DNA of 64,000 bases. It comes from Neoroseomonas soli (GTDB lineage Bacteria > Pseudomonadota > Alphaproteobacteria > Acetobacterales > Acetobacteraceae). Each line of letters starts with the position of its first letter. Within the stretch, counting starts at the first letter, position 1. The position numbers and the translations under genes were made by a program. The notes under the pieces were generated by a model. The model saw nothing but the letters and a program-made list of their open reading frames with translations. It made no database searches and was not told where the DNA came from. Below, piece by piece: positions 55,274 through 64,000 of the stretch. The stretch covers positions 1-64,000 of the forward strand of contig NZ_JAAEDM010000006.1 of the NCBI RefSeq assembly GCF_018129065.1. The letters run 5' to 3'.

Positions 55274-56242
55274 CTATTCGACGCGGATGCCCGCCTGGCG
55301 CACCACCCGGCCCCATTTCTCGCCTTCCGCGCGGATGAAGGCGGCGAGTTCCTCCGGGCTGGAGGCGGCGCCGTCCACCCCCGCGCCTTCCAGGCGCTGG
55401 GCCACCGGGCGATGGGCGATCGCTTCCCGCACCGACTGGGACAGGCGCTGCACCACCGGCGCCGGCGTGCCGGCAGGCGCCATGACGCAGCCCCAGGAGG
55501 TCGCCTCCGCCTGCGGATAGCCGGATTCGGCGATGGACGGGACGTTCGGGATCAGCGGATGGCGCCGCGGGCCGGTGGCGGCGAGCGCCGTGACCTGCCC
55601 CGCGGTGATGCTGCCCGCCGCGCCGGCGATCTGCATCAGCATCATCTCGATATTGCCGGCCACCAGGTCGTTCACCGCGGCGCCCGAGCCGCGATAGGGC
55701 ACGTGCACCATGTCGAGCCCCGCCTGCTGGCGGAACAGCTCCGCCGCCGTATGGGTCGATGCGCCATGGCCCGAGGAGCCGAAGGAGAACTTCCCCGGAT
55801 TGGCCTTCGCCAGCGCGACGAAGTCCGCGAGCGTGCGCACGTTCAGCCTGTTGGTCACGACGATGACCATGTCCGCCGTATAGGCCATCGAGACGGGCGC
55901 GAGGTCGCGGTCCGGGTCGAAGGCCATCTGGCGGTAGATGTGCTTGTTGGTGGACAGCAGCCCGGTCACGCCCATCAGGATGGTGTGCCCGTCGGGCGGC
56001 GCCTTGGCGACGAGATCCCCGCCGATGTTGCCGCCCGAACCGCCACGGTTCTCGACGATCACCGGCTGGCCCAGCGTCTCGCCCATGCGGTCGGCGATGA
56101 TGCGCGCGGCGACGTCGGTGCTGCCGCCGGCGACGAAGGGCACGATGAAGCGGATCGGGCGGTTGGGCGCCCAGGCGGCCTGCGCATGGGCGCGGGCGAA
56201 GGGCGCGGCGAGGCCGGCCGCGAGCAGGATGCGGCGATGCAT
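55274..56242 (-). CDS. Bug family (TctC-like) substrate-binding protein, orphan
   Basis: A 322-residue periplasmic binding protein with signal peptide (cleavage near AHA-Q). PNRPIRFIVPFVAGGSTDVA and VENRGGSGGNIGGDLVAKAP are the family loops. It has no transporter genes nearby. It lies 58 bases downstream of the lutA start, on the same strand, and could lead that operon. Confidence 0.9.
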   Translation of the reverse strand: MHRRILLAAGLAAPFARAHAQAAWAPNRPIRFIVPFVAGGSTDVAARIIADRMGETLGQPVIVENRGGSGGNIGGDLVAKAPPDGHTILMGVTGLLSTNKHIYRQMAFDPDRDLAPVSMAYTADMVIVVTNRLNVRTLADFVALAKANPGKFSFGSSGHGASTHTAAELFRQQAGLDMVHVPYRGSGAAVNDLVAGNIEMMLMQIAGAAGSITAGQVTALAATGPRRHPLIPNVPSIAESGYPQAEATSWGCVMAPAGTPAPVVQRLSQSVREAIAHRPVAQRLEGAGVDGAASSPEELAAFIRAEGEKWGRVVRQAGIRVE

Positions 56243-56420
56243 GGAGTTCCTCCGGCAATGGTTGGGGCGCAGACTACGTATCCACCGCCGCTCGGCAAGG
56301 CGGCGCGACGCGGCGGGCAGCGGCGATCGCGGAATGGCTGTCGAAGGTTGCTGCGGGCGCTGGTCCCCTTGGCCGGCGCGCGGCTGCCCCGGCAGCCCGC
56401 GCGCGGTGATGCCGGGCGGC

Positions 56421-57278
56421 TCAGTTCAGCCGCTGGCGCAGTTCTGCCGTCAGCGCCCGGATGCGGGCTGCCGCCTCGCCCTCCGGCACCAGTTCCAGGA
56501 AGCGGTCGAGGCTGGCCAGCGCCGCGCCGATGCGTTCGAGTCGCTGGTTCATCAGCCCGGCCTCGCGCCACAACACCGCCGCGTCGGGCGCGAGGCGCAG
56601 CATGTCCTCCGTGCAGGCGAGCGCCCCCTTGAGGTCGCCCGCCTTCAGCCGCCGCAGCTTGATGTTGTTCTGCAGGCGCAGCAGCACCTCGCGCTTCGAC
56701 ATGGGGCGCAGCAGGCCGGGGCGGAGTTCCGCCGCCTCCCCCTCCATGCGCTTCAGCAGGGCGCGCAGCACCGGCGCTTCGAGCGACTGGCCGCCGGCGA
56801 AGACGTCCACCAGCACCTGCCCGCGGGGGCCTTCGAGGGCCAGCAGGAAATGCCCCGGGAAGTCGACGCCATGCGCGCCCCAGCCGGCCGCCTCGGCGGC
56901 ATGCAGCCAGAGGATGCCAAGTGCGACCGGCAGGCCGCGCCCGCGCTCGAGCACGCGGATCAGGTTGGCGTTCGCCAGGTCGTCATAGGTCTCGGCATCG
57001 CCCGCGAGGCCGAAGCGCCCATGCAGCAGGTGGGCGAGCGCGGCGCGCCGGGCCTCGGGGTCGCCGCCATCGGCCACGGGGTCGCCGGCCGCGGCCTCCA
57101 CCGCGCCGCGGGCGACGGCGGTCAGCAGGGCGGCGGCCTCCCGCCAATCGGCGTCGGGCGCGTCCACGCGGGCGAATTGCAGCGCGATGGCCGCGAGGTC
57201 GAGTTCGGCATCCGGCAACTGGCCTGCGGCATCGAGCGCGGCGCGGGCCTCGTCCTGGGGGGCGGGCGGCATGGCCAT
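56421..57278 (-). CDS. SirB1 family protein with transglutaminase-like and TPR regions
   Basis: A 285-residue protein of the SirB1/YchA type. LRVLERGRGLPVALGILWLHA-like text (residues 106-125) followed by GAHGVDFPGHFLLALEG is the conserved SirB1 core, a transglutaminase-like fold that lacks the catalytic Cys; the last 70 residues form TPR-like helices (LKGALACTEDMLRLAPDAAV). Role unknown. ATG 57278 (MAMPPAPQD) is preferred to 57293. Confidence 0.85.
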   Translation of the reverse strand: MAMPPAPQDEARAALDAAGQLPDAELDLAAIALQFARVDAPDADWREAAALLTAVARGAVEAAAGDPVADGGDPEARRAALAHLLHGRFGLAGDAETYDDLANANLIRVLERGRGLPVALGILWLHAAEAAGWGAHGVDFPGHFLLALEGPRGQVLVDVFAGGQSLEAPVLRALLKRMEGEAAELRPGLLRPMSKREVLLRLQNNIKLRRLKAGDLKGALACTEDMLRLAPDAAVLWREAGLMNQRLERIGAALASLDRFLELVPEGEAAARIRALTAELRQRLN

Positions 57279-57422
57279 AGTCTCGCGGGGCAAGCGGGCG
57301 GCATCAAGGCGTTGGGTGGCGTCTTGTTCCGCGAAACATTTTTCCGTTTTCGAGAACCTTCCGAAGCCTTAACGTCCCGTCCGGGTGCGCCGTCCTGCCC
57401 AGGGACAACCAGCGAGGGAATC

Positions 57423-58118
57423 ATGCCGTCCAGGTCCAAACTGCCGCGTCAGGCATCGCCTGTCGCGGCCCTGCTCGGCTTGCTGGTGTTGGCCGGCTGC
57501 GGGAGCGCCCTTTCGGACAGCATGGCCCTCGGAGGGGATCCGCGCCCGAATCCCTATGCGGGGGTGATCACCGTATCCTCGGAGCCACCCGGCGCGCGCT
57601 GCGTGGTGACCAAGGCCGCGGACGGCGCCCAGGTGGCCGAGATCGCCACCCCGGGCCAGGTCCCCCTGCCGCGCAGCACCGCGATTGTCGAGGCGCGCTG
57701 CTCCGGCCCTGCCCGCATGGACACGACTGCCGTCATTCGACCGGTACGCGATTTCGCGGCGGGGGTTCACCATCCGCAGCCGGTCGGCACCGGCGCGGTG
57801 CAGAACGCGGTCGTGGTCCGCACGGGGTCCACCCGCCGCTACAACGACGTGACCGTCCACCTGCCGCCGGTGCCCTTCGCCTCGGCCGAGGCGCGCGACG
57901 CCTGGTTTGCCGAGCGCGCCGACGCGATGCGCCGCGAGGCGGCACCCGCCATCGCCCGCGCGCGCCGCGCCTCGAATGCCACGATCGACACGGCCGAGGA
58001 GCTGGAACGCTACCTGGCCGAGGATCTGGCGCGGCTCGGACAGCAGAAGGCCGCGGCGACCATCGAGGCGCCGATCGTCGAGCCGCAGCGCCAGCCTGTG
58101 CCGCCGCGGCGCCGGTGA
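57423..58118 (+). CDS. Lipoprotein with PEGA-like domain
   Basis: A 231-residue protein with signal sequence and lipobox LLVLAGC (Cys26). ITVSSEPPGARCVVT resembles a PEGA-type beta domain, and the C-terminal 70 residues are helical and charged (EARDAWFAERADAMRREAAP). It ends in a Pro/Arg-rich tail. It probably sits in the outer membrane facing the periplasm. Divergent from the SirB1-like gene; function unknown. Confidence 0.72.
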   Translation: MPSRSKLPRQASPVAALLGLLVLAGCGSALSDSMALGGDPRPNPYAGVITVSSEPPGARCVVTKAADGAQVAEIATPGQVPLPRSTAIVEARCSGPARMDTTAVIRPVRDFAAGVHHPQPVGTGAVQNAVVVRTGSTRRYNDVTVHLPPVPFASAEARDAWFAERADAMRREAAPAIARARRASNATIDTAEELERYLAEDLARLGQQKAAATIEAPIVEPQRQPVPPRRR

Positions 58119-58125
58119 GGTGACG

Positions 58126-58148
58126 GGCGGGGGACGACCTCCCCCGCC
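58126..58148. terminator. Hairpin between convergent lipoprotein and fasciclin genes
   Basis: GGCGGGGGA and TCCCCCGCC flank the loop CGACC. It resembles the G-rich hairpins at 1515 and 6875 in position and composition. Confidence 0.55.
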
Positions 58149-58169
58149 GCAGGCCCCGTGGGGCGGGCC

Positions 58170-58676
58170 TCAGCCGGGGATGAGCGCGCCCTGCAGGATG
58201 TGGATCACGCCGTTGCTGCACAGCAGGTTCGGCCGGACGATGCTGGCCGAGGCACCTGACGGCGCCGCCCCCGCGCGGGCCGCCTGGACGCGCGGCTCGG
58301 TCGCGGAGCCGCCGACCATCACCACGTCGATGCCGCTGAGCATCCGCACGCGGTTGCCGCGGGCCTGGATGTCCGGCGTGCGCAGTCGGCCGCCGGCGAT
58401 GAAGTTCCGCAGGCTCGCCGCGCCGCCATTGCGGAACTGCTCGGAGGTCGCGGCCCAGGCCAGGTTGGTCGGGGCGAAGACGGTGTAGGGCCCGGGGCCG
58501 TTCAGGAGATCGGCCAGCTCGGCGCGGCGCAGCGCGCTGCGGAAATCCGAGACGTCCGGCTGCGTGCCGAGCACGTCCATGATCGGGAAGCGGCCGTCCA
58601 GGGTCACGGGGCTTTCGCAGGCGGACAGCAACAGGGCACCGCCGCCGGCGGCGAAGAGGGAACGACGCGTGATCAC
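58170..58676 (-). CDS. Fasciclin-domain lipoprotein
   Basis: A 168-residue protein with lipobox LLLSAC (Cys19) and a single fasciclin domain: GPYTVFAPTNLAWAATSEQF and the C-terminal SNGVIHILQGALIPG are the conserved segments. Such domains mediate adhesion or surface binding. GTG 58676 has AAGGAGAAGC upstream. Confidence 0.87.
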   Translation of the reverse strand: MITRRSLFAAGGGALLLSACESPVTLDGRFPIMDVLGTQPDVSDFRSALRRAELADLLNGPGPYTVFAPTNLAWAATSEQFRNGGAASLRNFIAGGRLRTPDIQARGNRVRMLSGIDVVMVGGSATEPRVQAARAGAAPSGASASIVRPNLLCSNGVIHILQGALIPG

Positions 58677-58774
58677 CGGCGCTTCTCCTTGTAAGGGTGC
58701 GAATCGGGCCCCGAAGGAGGGGCGCGGCCTTTTCGCGCCCCGGACGGCGTACCGCAAGCCCCGAGACGGTCCCG

Positions 58775-59617
58775 TCACGGAAGGGCGGCGAAGCGTTCCA
58801 GCACCGGCAGCAGGTGCGGGCGCAGGGCGGCGTAGTCCTCGCTCATCGGAAAATGGCCGAGGCCCGGCATGATGACGGCCTCCGCCCCCGGAATGGCGGC
58901 GGCGGTGGCGAGCGTGTCCTCCGGCCGGCAGGAATAGTCGTATTCGCCGGTGAGCAGCGCGACGGGGCACCGGGCCGTGTCGATGCGGGCCAGTTTCGGG
59001 CGCAGGTCGCCCTCTCCCTTGTAGAAGTGCAGGTCGCCGCGGAAGACGCCGGGGCCGCCCTGCATGTAGTGCCACAGCGTCTCCCAGCGGTCGGCATCGG
59101 GGGCGGTGGGGGCGATCAGGCCGGAGACCACGGCGGCGCAGACCTCCCCGCCCTGGGTGTGCGGGTGGTGCAGCCATTCCGTATCGTAATAGGGCGCGAC
59201 GAAGGCCGAGGATTGCAGGCCGACCACGGCGCGGACGGCATCCGCATGGTCCGCGGCGAGGTCGAGCACGATGCGCCCGCCGATCGAGCACCCCATCACC
59301 ACCGGGCGATCCAGGCCCAGCGCACTGGACACCGCCAGCGCCATGCCTGTGTAGGCGGCGGTGGTCAGGCGGTACTCGCCCCCCTGCCAGCCCTCGGGCG
59401 GGGAAGACTTGCCGTGCCAGGGCATGTCGAAGGCGATGCAGCGGAAGCGGGAGGTCACCGCCGCGTCGTTCATCAGGTGCCGCCACTGGCGGCCGTCGCT
59501 GCCGGCGGTGTGCAGCAGCAGCAGGGGCACGCCCTGACCGGTTTCCTCGAAATAGACCCGGTGCGGGCGGGTTTCGAGGTCGAGCCGCAGGTAGCGGCCG
59601 ATGACGGGCTCGATCAC
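58775..59617 (-). CDS. Alpha/beta hydrolase
   Basis: A 280-residue hydrolase. LLLLHTAGSDGRQWRHLM is the oxyanion region, VVMGCSIGGRIVLDLAA holds the nucleophile Ser (GCSIGG), and GLGHFPMSED the catalytic His. GTG 59617 overlaps the stop of the SCP2-like gene (GTGA). A role in cleaving an ester or C-C bond of an imported compound is possible but unproven. Confidence 0.85.
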   Translation of the reverse strand: MIEPVIGRYLRLDLETRPHRVYFEETGQGVPLLLLHTAGSDGRQWRHLMNDAAVTSRFRCIAFDMPWHGKSSPPEGWQGGEYRLTTAAYTGMALAVSSALGLDRPVVMGCSIGGRIVLDLAADHADAVRAVVGLQSSAFVAPYYDTEWLHHPHTQGGEVCAAVVSGLIAPTAPDADRWETLWHYMQGGPGVFRGDLHFYKGEGDLRPKLARIDTARCPVALLTGEYDYSCRPEDTLATAAAIPGAEAVIMPGLGHFPMSEDYAALRPHLLPVLERFAALP

Positions 59618-59979
59618 GCGGCGGACTCCCGCAGCAGGGCGAAGACGCCCTTGAACCAGAACAGATGCGCCATGAAGGGCTGGACGTCGCCTTCCACCTG
59701 CAGCGCGCCCTGGCGCATCAGCGCCATCAGGTCGTGCCAGCCGGGCGGCGGCGGCGATTGCAGGAACTTTTCCAGCCCCGCCGGGTCGAAGCGCAGTGCC
59801 AGGTCGTAGCGCGGCATGATGGCGGGCGCGGCCTCGGCGCGGACCAGCGCACCGTCGCGGACCGACAGGATCCAGCGGCGTTCCCCGGCCTCGACCAGGA
59901 CCTCGGCGGTCAGGTGCCGCCCCCAGCGCGCGAGGCCGGGCGTGGCGGCGACGCGCGCCGGCAGGGCGGCGAGGTTCAC
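59614..59979 (-). CDS. SCP2 sterol-binding-domain-like protein
   Basis: A 121-residue protein with the SCP2-like layout (RWILSVRDGALVRAE, YDLALRFDPAGLEKFL, QGALQVEGDVQPFMAHLFWF). Such domains bind hydrophobic molecules. GTG 59979 overlaps the stop of the binding-protein gene (GTGA), and its own stop overlaps the hydrolase start, so it is the middle of a three-gene coupled set. Confidence 0.72.
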   Translation of the reverse strand: MNLAALPARVAATPGLARWGRHLTAEVLVEAGERRWILSVRDGALVRAEAAPAIMPRYDLALRFDPAGLEKFLQSPPPPGWHDLMALMRQGALQVEGDVQPFMAHLFWFKGVFALLRESAA

Positions 59980-61211
59980 GTGCGCACCATCGCGCAGCCG
60001 CCATCGGCCATCGGGCGGAAGGCCTGGGCGGCGGGGATGGAGCGCAGGCGCTTGTAGTAATCCCAGGGGCCGCGGCTTTCCTCCGGCGCCTTCACCTGGA
60101 ACAGGTGCATGTCGTGGATCTTGCGGCCATCCGCGCGCACTTCCCCGCGGCCGAAAAGCGGGTCGTCGGTCGGCATCTCCTTCATCCGCCGCACCGCCGC
60201 CGCGCCGTTCGCCTTGGCTTCCGCCACGCCGAGGCTTTCCACCGCCTTGAGGTAGTGCAGCACGGCGGAATAGGTGCCGGCATGGATCTGCGTCGGGCGG
60301 ATGCCGCGGTTCTGCGGGTGGAAGCGCTCCGTGAAGGCGCGGGTGCCGTCCGTCAGGTCCCAGTAGAAGCTGTCGGTCATCACCAGGCCCTGGCCCGCCT
60401 GGAGGCCCACGCCATGCACGTCCGGGATCTGCAACAGCAGGCCCGCGAGGCGCATGCCGCGCCGCGTCAGGCCGAATTCCGCCGCCTGCTTGATGCAGTT
60501 GATGGTGTCCGACCCCGCATTGGCGAGGCCGAGCACCTTCGCCCGGCTCGCCTGCGCCTGCAGCAGGAAGGAGGAGAAGTCGGTGGTGCCCGGGAAGGGA
60601 TAGCGCGCCTGGCCGAGCACCCGCCCGCCGGCCGCGGTCACGAAGCCGCCCGTGTCGCGTTCCAGCGCATGGCCGAAGGCGTAGTCGGCGGTCAGGAAGA
60701 ACCAGCTGTCCCCGCCTTCCTGCACCAGCGCCGTGCCGGTGCCGTGGGCCAGCGCCCAGGTGTCGTAGGTCCAGTGGATGTGGTTCGGCCCGCAGGCGCG
60801 GCCCGTGAGGTCGGAGGCGGCAGGGCCCGTATAGAGCGCGACCTTGTTCTTCTCCCGCACCACCTCGCCCATCGCCAGGGCCAGCGCCGAGAGCGGCACG
60901 TCGAGGATGCAATCCACGCCTTCCCGGTCGTACCAGGACCGCGCGATGGACATGCCGACATCGGCACGGTTCTGGTTGTCGGCGGAAATCAGCTCGACGC
61001 GGATGCCGGGGCGGGTGCGGGTGAAGTCCTCGATGGCCATGCGGGCGGCGGTCACGGAACCCTGTCCGGTATTGTCGGAATAGGGGCCCGACATGTCCGA
61101 CAGGACCCCGAGCTTGATGGAGGGCGCCTGGGCGCGGGCCGGGCGCAGGCCTGCAACGGACAGGGCGCCACCGGCGGCGAGCGCCGCGCGGCGGGACAGC
61201 AGGTTGGCCAT
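59976..61211 (-). CDS. ABC transporter substrate-binding protein, branched-chain amino acid (Liv) type
   Basis: A 411-residue periplasmic receptor with signal sequence RRAALAAGGALSVAGLRPAR (cleavage near ARA-Q). IKLGVLSDMSGPYSDNTGQG and ELISADNQNRADVGMSIARS match Liv-type binding proteins used for amides, urea or aromatic acids. ATG 61211 has a ribosome-binding site (GGAAGGAA). No Liv permeases or ATPases are in the window. Confidence 0.9.
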   Translation of the reverse strand: MANLLSRRAALAAGGALSVAGLRPARAQAPSIKLGVLSDMSGPYSDNTGQGSVTAARMAIEDFTRTRPGIRVELISADNQNRADVGMSIARSWYDREGVDCILDVPLSALALAMGEVVREKNKVALYTGPAASDLTGRACGPNHIHWTYDTWALAHGTGTALVQEGGDSWFFLTADYAFGHALERDTGGFVTAAGGRVLGQARYPFPGTTDFSSFLLQAQASRAKVLGLANAGSDTINCIKQAAEFGLTRRGMRLAGLLLQIPDVHGVGLQAGQGLVMTDSFYWDLTDGTRAFTERFHPQNRGIRPTQIHAGTYSAVLHYLKAVESLGVAEAKANGAAAVRRMKEMPTDDPLFGRGEVRADGRKIHDMHLFQVKAPEESRGPWDYYKRLRSIPAAQAFRPMADGGCAMVRT

Positions 61212-61338
61212 GGACGATTCCTTCCTTATCTGGATTAAGCCTAGACGGGTCATCGCATCCCGCAACCCCGCCGCTGTGCCGGCGGCGCGTTCCGGCTACA
61301 TTGGCCGCCGACCGGCCCGACCACGCTGAGGATGTCCC

Positions 61339-62766
61339 TTGGTTCAGATCACCTCCCCTGCCTTCAAACAGAACGCCGCGCGCGCGCTCGCCGATGCCGG
61401 GTTGCAGAAGGCGCTCGGCAAGGCGAAGGGCGCCTTCCTGCAACGCCGCGCCGAGGCCGTCGCGCGCCTGCCGGAGTTCGAGCAGCTCCGCGACATCGGG
61501 CGCGACATCAAGAACCACACGCTGGCGAACCTCGACTTCTACCTCGAGACCTTCGCGGCGAACGTGGAACGCGCCGGGGGTAAGGTGCACTGGTGCTCGA
61601 CGGCCGAGGACGCCCGCGCCGCCGTGCTGGAGATCTGCCGCCAGGCGGGCGCGAGGACCGTCACCAAGGGCAAGTCGATGATCTCCGAGGAGATCGGGAT
61701 CAACGACCACCTGGAGAAGCACGGCATCACGCCGGTCGAGACCGACCTCGGCGAATACATCATCCAGCTCCGCAAGGAGCATCCGTCCCACATCATCGCG
61801 CCCGCCTTCCACCTCAACCGCGAGGACTGGGAGGCCGATTTCCGCCGCATGCACACGGACCTGCCGGCGGACCGCGTGTTCAACGAGCGGCGCGACATCC
61901 TGGCCGAGGCGCGCACCAAGCTGCGCCAGCGCTTCATCGCCGCCGATGTCGGCATCACCGGTGCGAACTTCCTGATCGCGGAAACCGGGTCGTCCGTGAT
62001 CGTGACGAACGAGGGCAATGGCGACCTGACGCAGACGCTGCCGCGCGTGCACATCGCGCTCGCATCCATCGAGAAGGTGGTGCCGACGCTGGAAGACGCG
62101 ACTTCCCTGCTGCGGCTGCTGGCGCGGTCGGCGACCGGGCAGGATTTCTCCGTCTATACGACCTTCAGCACGGGGGCGCGGCGGCCGGGTGATCTCGACG
62201 GGCCGGAGGAATACCACGTCGTCCTGCTCGACAACGGCCGGACCAACATGATCGGGTCCGAGTTCCAGGAGATGCTGCGCTGCATCCGCTGCGCCGCCTG
62301 CATGAACCACTGCCCGGTCTACGGCGTGACCGGCGGGCATGCCTATGGCTGGGTCTATCCGGGGCCGATGGGCGCGGTGCTGACGCCCTCCTTGATCGGC
62401 GTGGACAAGGCGGGGCACCTGCCGAATGCCTCCACCTTCTGCGGCAAGTGCGAGAGCGTCTGCCCGGTGAAGATCCCGCTGCCCAAGATGATGCGCCACT
62501 GGCGCGAGCGGGAATTCGAACGGCACCTGACGCCCGCTGGGGTGCGCCGCGGACTCGGCGTCTGGGCCTGGTTCGCGAAGCGGCCCGGCGCCTATCGGCT
62601 GGCGACGAAGACGGCGATCGGCGCGCTGTCGCTGCTCGCGCGCGGCAAGGGCGCCTTCCGGTCCCTGCCGCTCGCCGGCGGCTGGACCAAGGGGCGCGAC
62701 CTGCCGGCGCCGGAGCCGGGCGGTACCTTCATGGCCCGCTACGCCAAGATGCAGCGGGGGCGGTGA
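61339..62766 (+). CDS. lutB: Lactate utilisation protein B (iron-sulfur, LUD domain)
   Basis: A 475-residue LutB. The LUD domain (GKSMISEEIGINDHLEKHGI, GITGANFLIAETGSSVIVTN) is followed by two 4Fe-4S clusters (CIRCAACMNHCPVYG; FCGKCESVCPVKIPLPKM) and the C-terminal LutB domain. TTG 61339 with GAGGA upstream is the start; an ATG at 61332 is in another frame. Divergent from the Liv-type binding protein gene. Confidence 0.93.
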   Translation: MVQITSPAFKQNAARALADAGLQKALGKAKGAFLQRRAEAVARLPEFEQLRDIGRDIKNHTLANLDFYLETFAANVERAGGKVHWCSTAEDARAAVLEICRQAGARTVTKGKSMISEEIGINDHLEKHGITPVETDLGEYIIQLRKEHPSHIIAPAFHLNREDWEADFRRMHTDLPADRVFNERRDILAEARTKLRQRFIAADVGITGANFLIAETGSSVIVTNEGNGDLTQTLPRVHIALASIEKVVPTLEDATSLLRLLARSATGQDFSVYTTFSTGARRPGDLDGPEEYHVVLLDNGRTNMIGSEFQEMLRCIRCAACMNHCPVYGVTGGHAYGWVYPGPMGAVLTPSLIGVDKAGHLPNASTFCGKCESVCPVKIPLPKMMRHWREREFERHLTPAGVRRGLGVWAWFAKRPGAYRLATKTAIGALSLLARGKGAFRSLPLAGGWTKGRDLPAPEPGGTFMARYAKMQRGR

Positions 62767-62770
62767 GGGC

Positions 62771-63526
62771 ATGAGCAAGGACGCGATCCTCGGCGCCATC
62801 CGTCGTGGGCTGAAGCGCGGGCCGCTACCCGCCGACCAGCGCGCCATGCTGGACGGGCGCCTCGCCACCCATCCGCGCCACCTGATCCCACAGCGTTCGC
62901 GCGTGTCGCGGCCGGAGCAGGTCGCGCTGTTCGTCCGCAACGTCGAGAAGGAGTTCGGCTCGGTCACGCGCGTGGCCGATGCGAAGGACATCCCGGGCGC
63001 GGTGGCGGACTACCTGGCGGCACAGAATCTCGCGCCACGCTTCGTGCTGGCGCCGAACCCGGAACTCCAGGAACTGCCCTGGTCCGACAAGCCGATGCTG
63101 GAATTCGAGGCGCGGCGCGCGCAGCCGAGCGACGCCGTCTCCGTCCAGCACGGCTATGCCGCCATCGCCGAGACCGGCACGCTGATGCTGCCCTCCGATC
63201 CTGCGCGGCCGACCACGCTGAACATCCTGGCGGAGACGGAGATTGTCGTGCTCCGCGCTTCCCGCATCGCCGGCGCGTACGAGGAAGCCTGGGACCTGCT
63301 GCGCGCGGAACGCACCGACGCGGTGACCGGCGGCTTCATGCCGCGCAACGTCATGCTGGTGACCGGCCCATCCCGCAGCGCCGACATCGAGCAGACGCTC
63401 GAACTCGGCGCGCACGGCCCGCGGCGATTGCACATCGTGCTGCTGGATGATGATCCCGCCGCGCGGAGCGCGGACGATCCCACGGCGCGGAGCGCCAACG
63501 ACCCCGCCGCGCCGCCGACCCCCTGA
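62771..63526 (+). CDS. lutC: Lactate utilisation protein C (LUD domain)
   Basis: A 251-residue LutC. DAVSVQHGYAAIAETGTLML is the LUD core and TGPSRSADIEQTLELGAHGP the conserved C-terminal segment. It ends in an unusual 24-residue tail with three short repeats (DDPAARSA, DDPTARSA, NDPAAPPT). With LutA (54442) and LutB it oxidises L-lactate to pyruvate. Confidence 0.92.
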   Translation: MSKDAILGAIRRGLKRGPLPADQRAMLDGRLATHPRHLIPQRSRVSRPEQVALFVRNVEKEFGSVTRVADAKDIPGAVADYLAAQNLAPRFVLAPNPELQELPWSDKPMLEFEARRAQPSDAVSVQHGYAAIAETGTLMLPSDPARPTTLNILAETEIVVLRASRIAGAYEEAWDLLRAERTDAVTGGFMPRNVMLVTGPSRSADIEQTLELGAHGPRRLHIVLLDDDPAARSADDPTARSANDPAAPPTP

Positions 63527-63529
63527 ACC

Positions 63530-64000
63530 ATGCCCCGCCGCCTCCGCGGCCTGTCGGAGGCCGATCGCGCCCTCTGGCGTGCCTATGCCGCCGAGATCGT
63601 GCCGCTGCCGGGGCACGAGTTGGCGCCGGAACCCGCGCCGCCCATGCCGGTCGTCGCCGCGTCCACCCTGGCCGCGCCATCCGCGCCGCCCCTGCCGCCG
63701 GCGCGTTGGGCGCCGCCCCCCATCGCGGTGAACGCGCCGCCCGCTGGGCTGGACGACCGCCGCTGGCGCGACCTGCGTCGCGGGAAGCTCAAGCCCGAGC
63801 GCACGCTGGACCTGCACGGCCGCCGCGCGCAGGACGCGCATGCGGCTGTCCATGCCTTCCTCGCCGGTGCCTTCGCGGACGGATTGCGCTGCGTCGCCGT
63901 CATCACCGGCCGGGGTTCCTCGCCCGAGGGCGGCGTGCTGCGGCGTGAACTGCCACACTGGCTGAACGCCCCGGACTTGCGCCGCATCCTGCTCGGCGCC
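63530..64000 (+). CDS. Smr/MutS2-domain protein (partial, cut by window end)
   Basis: ATG 63530, 3 bases after lutC; open to the end of the window (157 residues). A Pro/Ala-rich linker precedes the Smr domain: LKPERTLDLHGRRAQDAHAA and AVITGRGSSPEGGVLRRELP. Such proteins (DUF/Smr type) are nucleases or RNA-binding; the small alphaproteobacterial version has no known role. Confidence 0.85.
   Translation, partial: MPRRLRGLSEADRALWRAYAAEIVPLPGHELAPEPAPPMPVVAASTLAAPSAPPLPPARWAPPPIAVNAPPAGLDDRRWRDLRRGKLKPERTLDLHGRRAQDAHAAVHAFLAGAFADGLRCVAVITGRGSSPEGGVLRRELPHWLNAPDLRRILLGA

Noticed and set aside
61332-61583. ORF starting at ATG 61332
   Set aside because: Out of frame with LutB, whose iron-sulfur and LUD motifs fit the TTG 61339 frame.
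59614-62991. 1125-codon minus-strand open frame
   Set aside because: Only its last 121 codons (SCP2-like) are protein-like; the rest lies opposite lutB and out of frame with the Liv-type receptor gene.

Overview
The window is about 70% GC, has tightly packed operons with ATGA and GTGA overlaps, and carries an alphaproteobacterial gene set. Three Bug/TctC solute-binding proteins, a TctABC transporter, CaiB/BaiF and AtuA-type catabolic genes and many orphan binding proteins suggest a Roseomonas-like member of the Acetobacteraceae (inferred from gene content, not from a marker gene). No rRNA, tRNA, CRISPR array, transposase or phage gene was found, so this reads as ordinary chromosome.

Layout. 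1-1460: tail of a membrane protein and dinB. 1541-4329 (minus): three paralogous repeat proteins followed, with overlapping stop/start, by a JmjC/cupin oxygenase; this is the most unusual locus. 4493-9197: tripartite tricarboxylate transporter operon with a PhzF-like enzyme between tctB and tctA, then a flavin reductase. 9426-11086: nitric-oxide defence (NsrR-like regulator, truncated haemoglobin, RIC/YtfE) with two matching operators. 11173-20335: DUF808 protein, CoA-transferase, two MFS carriers, acyltransferase, phosphatase, MscS channel and two weakly coding stretches. 20641-27679: a lactonase, then a minus-strand run glpK, Na/Pi symporter, SelA-like PLP enzyme, AtuA and AtuA-like protein. 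27732-39574: GST, cytochrome P460, amidohydrolases, a MarR-regulated SnoaL-like protein, alanine dehydrogenase, M20 peptidase, TRIC-type channel, epoxide hydrolase, acyl-CoA ligase. 39784-44595: Bug protein, UbiH-like hydroxylase, and glnK-amtB behind a sigma-54-type promoter. 44743-52547 (minus): peptide-type ABC transporter with a luciferase-like monooxygenase and two alkylhydroperoxidase-like proteins. 52842-64000: enoyl-CoA hydratase, 2OG-Fe dioxygenase coupled to lutA, Bug protein, SirB1-like protein, lipoprotein, fasciclin protein, a coupled set (Liv-type binding protein, SCP2 protein, hydrolase), lutBC and an Smr protein cut by the window end.

Between genes sits a family of composite hairpin repeats of about 100 bp (seven copies). 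They share flanks and loop but have two different stem sequences, and they often supply the stop codon of the adjoining gene.
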